9,218 nucleotides of DNA from Paludibacteraceae bacterium (GTDB lineage: Bacteria > Bacteroidota > Bacteroidia > Bacteroidales > Paludibacteraceae): assembly GCA_017960065.1 (NCBI GenBank), contig JAGCZK010000220.1, positions 1 through 9,218 of the forward strand. Reading direction: 5' to 3'. Positions 6,350-9,218 of the stretch are shown here, one piece after another. A program made the position numbers and the translations under genes. A model generated the notes under the pieces. That model saw only the letters and a list, made by a program, of their open reading frames with translations, did not search any database and was not told the DNA's origin. How positions within the stretch are numbered: position 1 is the first letter of the stretch; each line of letters begins with the position of its first letter.

Positions 6350-6694
6350 TTACTTTACCTTGTCGAGGATGGCCTTGAACGCTTTGGGTTCGTTCATCGC
6401 CAAATCGGCGAGGGCTTTGCGGTTCATTTCGATGCCGGCTTTGTGCAAAGCACCCATCAGTTTGGAATAGGACATGCCTTCCAAACGGGCAGCGGCATTG
6501 ATACGTTGGATCCACAAGGCGCGGAAATTACGTTTTTTGTTCTTGCGGTCGCGGTAAGCGTAGGTCAGACCTTTTTCCCAAGTGTTCTTGGCGACGGTCC
6601 AAACGTTCTTACGAGCACCGATGTAACCTCTGGTGAGTTTTAATACTTTTTTTCTTCTTGCTCTCGAAGCAACGTGGTTAACTGATCTTGGCAT
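6350..6694 (-). CDS. rplT: 50S ribosomal protein L20 (bL20)
   Basis: 114 residues, the usual length. The start M-P-R-S-V-N-H-V-A-S and the basic stretch A-R-R-K-K-V-L-K-L-T-R-G are the conserved L20 N-terminal extension that threads into 23S rRNA. The C-terminal globular part, with L-W-I-Q-R-I-N-A-A-A-R near 61-71, is the rRNA-binding and, in E. coli and B. subtilis, autoregulatory domain. L20 is needed early in 50S assembly. It is the last gene of infC-rpmI-rplT, 67 bp after rpmI and directly before the shared terminator. The ATG lacks a Shine-Dalgarno sequence. Confidence 0.98.
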   Translation of the reverse strand: MPRSVNHVASRARRKKVLKLTRGYIGARKNVWTVAKNTWEKGLTYAYRDRKNKKRNFRALWIQRINAAARLEGMSYSKLMGALHKAGIEMNRKALADLAMNEPKAFKAILDKVK

Positions 6695-6714
6695 AATGCT
6701 GATTGTTTTGATTG

Positions 6715-6745
6715 CCAGCGCCGTATCAACGGACTTTTAGGCTGG
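6715..6745 (-). other. Possible nested hairpin in the rpmI-rplT gap
   Basis: In the 67-bp gap, CCAGC (6715-6719) pairs with GCTGG (6741-6745), enclosing CCGT (6721-6724) pairing with ACGG (6729-6732). The stems are short and the enclosing loop asymmetric. It could be a leader structure for rplT translation, since L20 controls its own operon in other bacteria, but stems this small also occur by chance. Confidence 0.25.
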
Positions 6746-6761
6746 ACATTCGGTTAATAAT

Positions 6762-6959
6762 TTATTTAATGCACAACAAAAATTTCACATTCGACAAATC
6801 GGCGCGGTCCACCAGGCCGGAGTAAGTCAAATTACGTTTTGCTTTCGTCGTTTTTTTCGTCAAGATGTGACGCTTGTAAGCGTGGTTTCTCTTGATCTTT
6901 CCTGATCCGGTAAGGCTGAACCTTTTTTTGGCACCGGAATTAGTTTTCATTTTCGGCAT
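6762..6959 (-). CDS. rpmI: 50S ribosomal protein L35 (bL35)
   Basis: 65 residues, the family length. The start M-P-K-M-K-T-N-S-G-A-K-K-R-F is the L35 signature, followed by S-G-K-I-K-R-N-H-A-Y and H-I-L-T-K-K-T-T-K-A-K-R. The protein is strongly basic and binds 23S rRNA in the large subunit. It lies 30 bp after infC and 67 bp before rplT in the conserved order infC-rpmI-rplT, so it should be on the same transcript. No Shine-Dalgarno sequence is seen. Confidence 0.98.
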   Translation of the reverse strand: MPKMKTNSGAKKRFSLTGSGKIKRNHAYKRHILTKKTTKAKRNLTYSGLVDRADLSNVKFLLCIK

Positions 6960-6989
6960 TGTGATAAATATTTAAGTGTTAAATAAATG

Positions 6990-7565
6990 TCATTTCTTCT
7001 TTTTGGGCGACAGCATGATACTCATGCGCTTGCCTTCCAAAATCGGCATCTGGTCAACCTTGCCGTACTCTTCCAAATCGTTGGCGAAACGCAGCAACAG
7101 CACTTCGCCCTGCTCCTTGAACAAAATCGAACGGCCCTTGAAGAACACGAACGCTTTCAACTTGGATCCTTCCTGCAGGAAGCTGATGGCGTGTTTGAGT
7201 TTGAAATCGTAATCGTGGTCGTCGGTTTGCGGCCCGAAACGAATCTCCTTCACGGTCACCTTGACCGATTTCGCCTTTTGCTCCTTCTCCTTTTTCTTTA
7301 ACTGGTAAAGAAATTTGGAATAGTCGATTATCTTGCACACAGGAGGCTCGGCCGTCGGAGAGATCTCGACCAAATCAAGATTCATCTCATCGGCAATGCG
7401 CATTGCCTCTTTATAGCTGTAGATACCGGTTTCTACATTATCACCGACCAGGCGGACTTCGGAAACACCGTAAATTTTGTCGTTGATGCGGTGCGCATCT
7501 TCCTTACGGCCGTGGTTTCCACCCATAGGGCGGTTGTTGGTTCTCGGTACAAATGTCTTTGCGAT
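6990..7565 (-). CDS. infC: Translation initiation factor IF-3, probable AUC start
   Basis: IF3 binds the 30S subunit, prevents premature 50S joining and rejects initiation at poor start codons or mismatched tRNA. Seen: the N-domain R-I-N motif with R-L-V-G-D-N, the P-P-V-C-K-I-I-D-Y segment, a lysine-rich linker (Q-L-K-K-K-E-K-E-Q-K-A-K), and the C-domain E-I-R-F-G-P-Q-T-D-D-H-D-Y. An ATG at 7526 would give 178 residues. I prefer the in-frame ATC at 7565 (191 residues, adding M-A-K-T-F-V-P-R-T-N-N-R-P), because a perfect GGAGG lies exactly 9 nt before it and nothing comparable precedes the ATG. E. coli infC likewise starts at AUU and is autoregulated through it. It is first in infC-rpmI-rplT, with its own promoter at 7616-7646. 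If the ATG is used instead, only the first 13 codons change. Confidence 0.95.
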   Translation of the reverse strand: MAKTFVPRTNNRPMGGNHGRKEDAHRINDKIYGVSEVRLVGDNVETGIYSYKEAMRIADEMNLDLVEISPTAEPPVCKIIDYSKFLYQLKKKEKEQKAKSVKVTVKEIRFGPQTDDHDYDFKLKHAISFLQEGSKLKAFVFFKGRSILFKEQGEVLLLRFANDLEEYGKVDQMPILEGKRMSIMLSPKKKK

Positions 7566-7574
7566 AAAGGACGT

Positions 7575-7579
7575 CCTCC
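7575..7579 (-). promoter_or_regulatory. Shine-Dalgarno GGAGG of infC
   Basis: Minus-strand GGAGG followed by a 9-nt spacer and ATC (7565-7563) in frame with IF3. The seven other genes whose starts are visible (the nitroreductase, polyferredoxin, DXS-like, YccA-like, ABC-F, rpmI, rplT and PepSY-like genes were examined) show no such motif at proper spacing, so this one is likely functional and decides the start. Confidence 0.7.
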
Positions 7580-7615
7580 AAACGTTGCTGTTAAAGGTTT
7601 TTAATTTTGAGCGTG

Positions 7616-7646
7616 CAAATATAGTGCATTTTTATCAACTACACAA
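7616..7646 (-). promoter_or_regulatory. Bacteroidetes-type promoter for infC-rpmI-rplT
   Basis: Minus strand: TTG at 7644-7646, a 20-nt spacer, then TATATTTG at 7616-7623, a full match to TTG-(19-21)-TAnnTTTG. The expected start near 7610 gives a leader of about 45 nt to the AUC start. It lets the operon be transcribed apart from thrS and the PepSY-like gene, although no terminator separates them. Confidence 0.78.
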
Positions 7647-7665
7647 TAGCTGCCGGCATTTATTT

Positions 7666-8112
7666 TTATTTTTCAACGACCGTGCCCAAACTGTTGATCT
7701 GCGCCTCCGACTTGTCGCCGAACAGGATAACGTAGATGAACCCGTCGTTAGAAGCTTTCACAATCGGCTTGTTGATAAAGTCGGTATTCAGCGCGGCACG
7801 CACATTCGACGGCATCATCTTGTCGTTCAGCACAACGGTTTTCACCTTCGAGGCGTCGAGCTCGTTCCAGGCACCCACCATGTCAAATTCGACTTTCAGT
7901 TTGTTCTTAAATTGGATGACATAGATTTTCACGCCGCGCTCGTCGGTCTGGCAAATGATTTTCTTCACCGGATACGAGGCCAGGTGGTCGTTTACAAACT
8001 GTTGGGCTTTTTCGGGCAAAGCCTTCACTTCGATTTTTTCCACGTGATCTTTCGCCATGGCCAGGCCACAACTCATCATCACACTCATAAACAATACCAA
8101 AAACTTTTTCAT
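7666..8112 (-). CDS. PepSY-like exported small protein
   Basis: 148 residues. M-K-K-F followed by a hydrophobic run and A18-M-A20 before K21 is a Sec signal peptide cut after residue 20; C15 could alternatively be a lipoprotein cysteine, but the context M-M-S-C is a poor lipobox. The mature part has two PepSY-like halves: L32-P-E-K-A-Q-Q-F-V with V61-K-I-Y-V-I and F76-D-M-V-G-A-W, then P101-S-N-V-R-A-A-L with F125-I-Y-V-I-L-F. This is the pattern of the beta-lactamase-inhibitor-like PepSY family common and multicopy in Bacteroidales. Its molecular role is unknown; a periplasmic binding or inhibitory role is only a guess. It starts 22 bp after the thrS stop, so it is probably co-transcribed with thrS. 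It separates thrS from infC. Confidence 0.82.
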   Translation of the reverse strand: MKKFLVLFMSVMMSCGLAMAKDHVEKIEVKALPEKAQQFVNDHLASYPVKKIICQTDERGVKIYVIQFKNKLKVEFDMVGAWNELDASKVKTVVLNDKMMPSNVRAALNTDFINKPIVKASNDGFIYVILFGDKSEAQINSLGTVVEK

Positions 8113-8134
8113 AACGTATTGATTTTAGATGTTT

Positions 8135-9218
8135 TTACTTGTTAAAGAACGAGCAGGTCATCTGCTTCACCTCGTCGTTGATCAGTTTGGCAAACTCCTC
8201 AACCGACATCGAGCCCTTGTCGCCTTCGCCCTGCTTGCGCACCGACACGGTACGGGTTTCCTGTTCCTTCTCGCCCACGATAATCATATACGGAATACGT
8301 TTGAGCTCGTTGTCGCGAATCTTGCGGCCGATTTTTTCGTTGCGGTCATCGACCGACACGCGCACATCGTTCAAATCCAGTTCGCGGGCCACCTCGTTGG
8401 CATAGTCGAGGAATTTTTCGCTAATGGGCAGCACGGCCACCTGGTCGGGGGTCAACCACAAGGGGAACTTGCCTCCGGTATGTTCGATCAGCACGGCGAC
8501 AAAGCGTTCCATCGAACCGAAGGGCGCACGGTGAATCATGACCGGACGGTGCTTCTGGTTGTCTTCGCCGACATACTCCAGACCGAAGCGCTCGGGCAGG
8601 TTGTAATCGACTTGGATGGTACCCAGCTGCCAACGGCGGCCCAGGGCGTCTTTGACCATAAAGTCGAGTTTCGGACCGTAGAAAGCGGCCTCGCCGTATT
8701 CGACGCGTGCCGGCAGGTTCTTGCGTTTGCAAGCCTCGATAATGGCCGATTCGGCCTTTTCCCACACTTCATCGCTACCAATGTACTTGGTTTTGTTGTT
8801 GGGGTCGCGCAACGAAATCTGCGCTTCGTAGTTTTTGAAATCCAAAGCATTGAAAATCACGTTGATGATATCCATTACCTTGAGGAATTCGTCGAGAATC
8901 TGGTCGGGACGGCAGAACAGGTGCGCGTCGTCCTGCGTAAAGCTGCGCACACGGGTCAGACCGTGCAACTCACCGCTCTGCTCGTAACGGTACACCGTAC
9001 CGAACTCGGCGAATCGGAGCGGGAGGTCTTTGTACGAACGGGGCTTGAACTTGTAAATTTCGCAGTGGTGCGGACAGTTCATCGGCTTCAGCAGGTATTC
9101 TTCGCCCTCTTCGGGAGTGTGAATCGGCTGGAACGAGTCCTGACCGTATTTGGCATAGTGGCCCGACGTCACATACAGTTGTTTGTGGCCGATATGCGGG
9201 GTGATTACCTGCAGGTAA
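8135..9218 (-). CDS. thrS: Threonyl-tRNA synthetase, C-terminal 360 residues (5' end beyond window)
   Basis: The frame runs in from the right edge, beginning Y-L-Q-V-I-T-P-H-I-G-H-K-Q-L-Y; the GTG at 9172 is an internal valine, not a start. The enzyme charges tRNA-Thr. Visible are most of the class II catalytic core and the anticodon-binding domain; the N-terminal editing and TGS domains lie outside. The zinc ligands of the threonine pocket are present: cysteine in M-N-C-P-H-H, histidine in D-D-A-H-L-F, and histidine in I-H-R-A-P-F-G-S. Motif 2 (F-G-T-V-Y-R-Y-E, R-V-R-S-F-T-Q-D) and motif 3 (G-S-M-E-R-F) are intact. The C-terminal domain has V-A-V-L-P-I-S and D-D-R-N-E-K-I-G-R-K-I-R-D. Nothing suggests inactivation. 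thrS upstream of infC-rpmI-rplT is a widely conserved order; here a PepSY-like gene lies between. Confidence 0.98.
   Translation of the reverse strand, partial: YLQVITPHIGHKQLYVTSGHYAKYGQDSFQPIHTPEEGEEYLLKPMNCPHHCEIYKFKPRSYKDLPLRFAEFGTVYRYEQSGELHGLTRVRSFTQDDAHLFCRPDQILDEFLKVMDIINVIFNALDFKNYEAQISLRDPNNKTKYIGSDEVWEKAESAIIEACKRKNLPARVEYGEAAFYGPKLDFMVKDALGRRWQLGTIQVDYNLPERFGLEYVGEDNQKHRPVMIHRAPFGSMERFVAVLIEHTGGKFPLWLTPDQVAVLPISEKFLDYANEVARELDLNDVRVSVDDRNEKIGRKIRDNELKRIPYMIIVGEKEQETRTVSVRKQGEGDKGSMSVEEFAKLINDEVKQMTCSFFNK

Noticed and set aside
7568..7577. Perfect 10-bp palindrome AGGACGTCCT overlapping the infC Shine-Dalgarno
   Set aside because: It has no loop, so it cannot form a useful RNA hairpin, and a single palindrome of this size can arise by chance. 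It could be an operator, but there is no second copy or other support.
1..9218. CRISPR array, insertion sequence, prophage or attachment site, tRNA or rRNA
   Set aside because: No spaced direct repeats, transposase or integrase frames, terminal inverted repeats or tRNA-like cloverleaf sequences were seen.

Overview
The window looks like the chromosome of a gut-type member of the Bacteroidales (phylum Bacteroidota). Three lines of evidence support this. The ribosomal cluster, the YbiT-type ABC-F protein and the PepSY-like exported protein resemble Bacteroidota families. At least two promoters match the phylum's TTG-(19-21)-TAnnTTTG consensus. Start codons generally lack Shine-Dalgarno sequences, with one striking exception (infC). 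No phage, insertion sequence, CRISPR array, tRNA or rRNA is visible. Both ends cut through a gene.

Left block, minus strand, about 4591 down to 1: a promoter drives four closely spaced genes (gaps of 26, 30 and 8 bp). In transcription order they are a seven-helix Bax-inhibitor-1/YccA membrane protein, a short 585-residue DXS-like thiamine-diphosphate enzyme, a lipoprotein nitroreductase with a tract of regularly spaced cysteines, and a membrane polyferredoxin that joins NapH-like and NapG-like halves through an internal Tat-type motif (cut by the left edge). The last two genes look like a membrane-to-periplasm electron-transfer pair, and this is the best candidate here for an undescribed system. 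The DXS-like enzyme keeps its thiamine chemistry residues but has replaced all four residues I know to contact glyceraldehyde 3-phosphate in E. coli DXS, so it may use another acceptor.

Middle, plus strand, 4616-6279: a divergent promoter drives a YbiT-type ABC-F ATPase. Its second ATP site has lost both the Walker A lysine and the catalytic glutamate. A compact hairpin (about 6298-6331) lies between this gene and the convergent ribosomal operon and can terminate both.

Right block, minus strand, 9218 down to 6350: the C-terminal part of thrS (cut by the right edge), a small PepSY-like exported protein, then infC-rpmI-rplT (IF3, L35, L20) from its own promoter. infC appears to start at an AUC codon 9 nt after a perfect GGAGG. 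This fits the known IF3 self-regulation through a poor start codon and is notable in a phylum that rarely uses Shine-Dalgarno pairing.

There is no gene-free stretch longer than 300 bases; the longest gaps are the divergent promoter region (about 138 bp) and the infC leader (about 100 bp).
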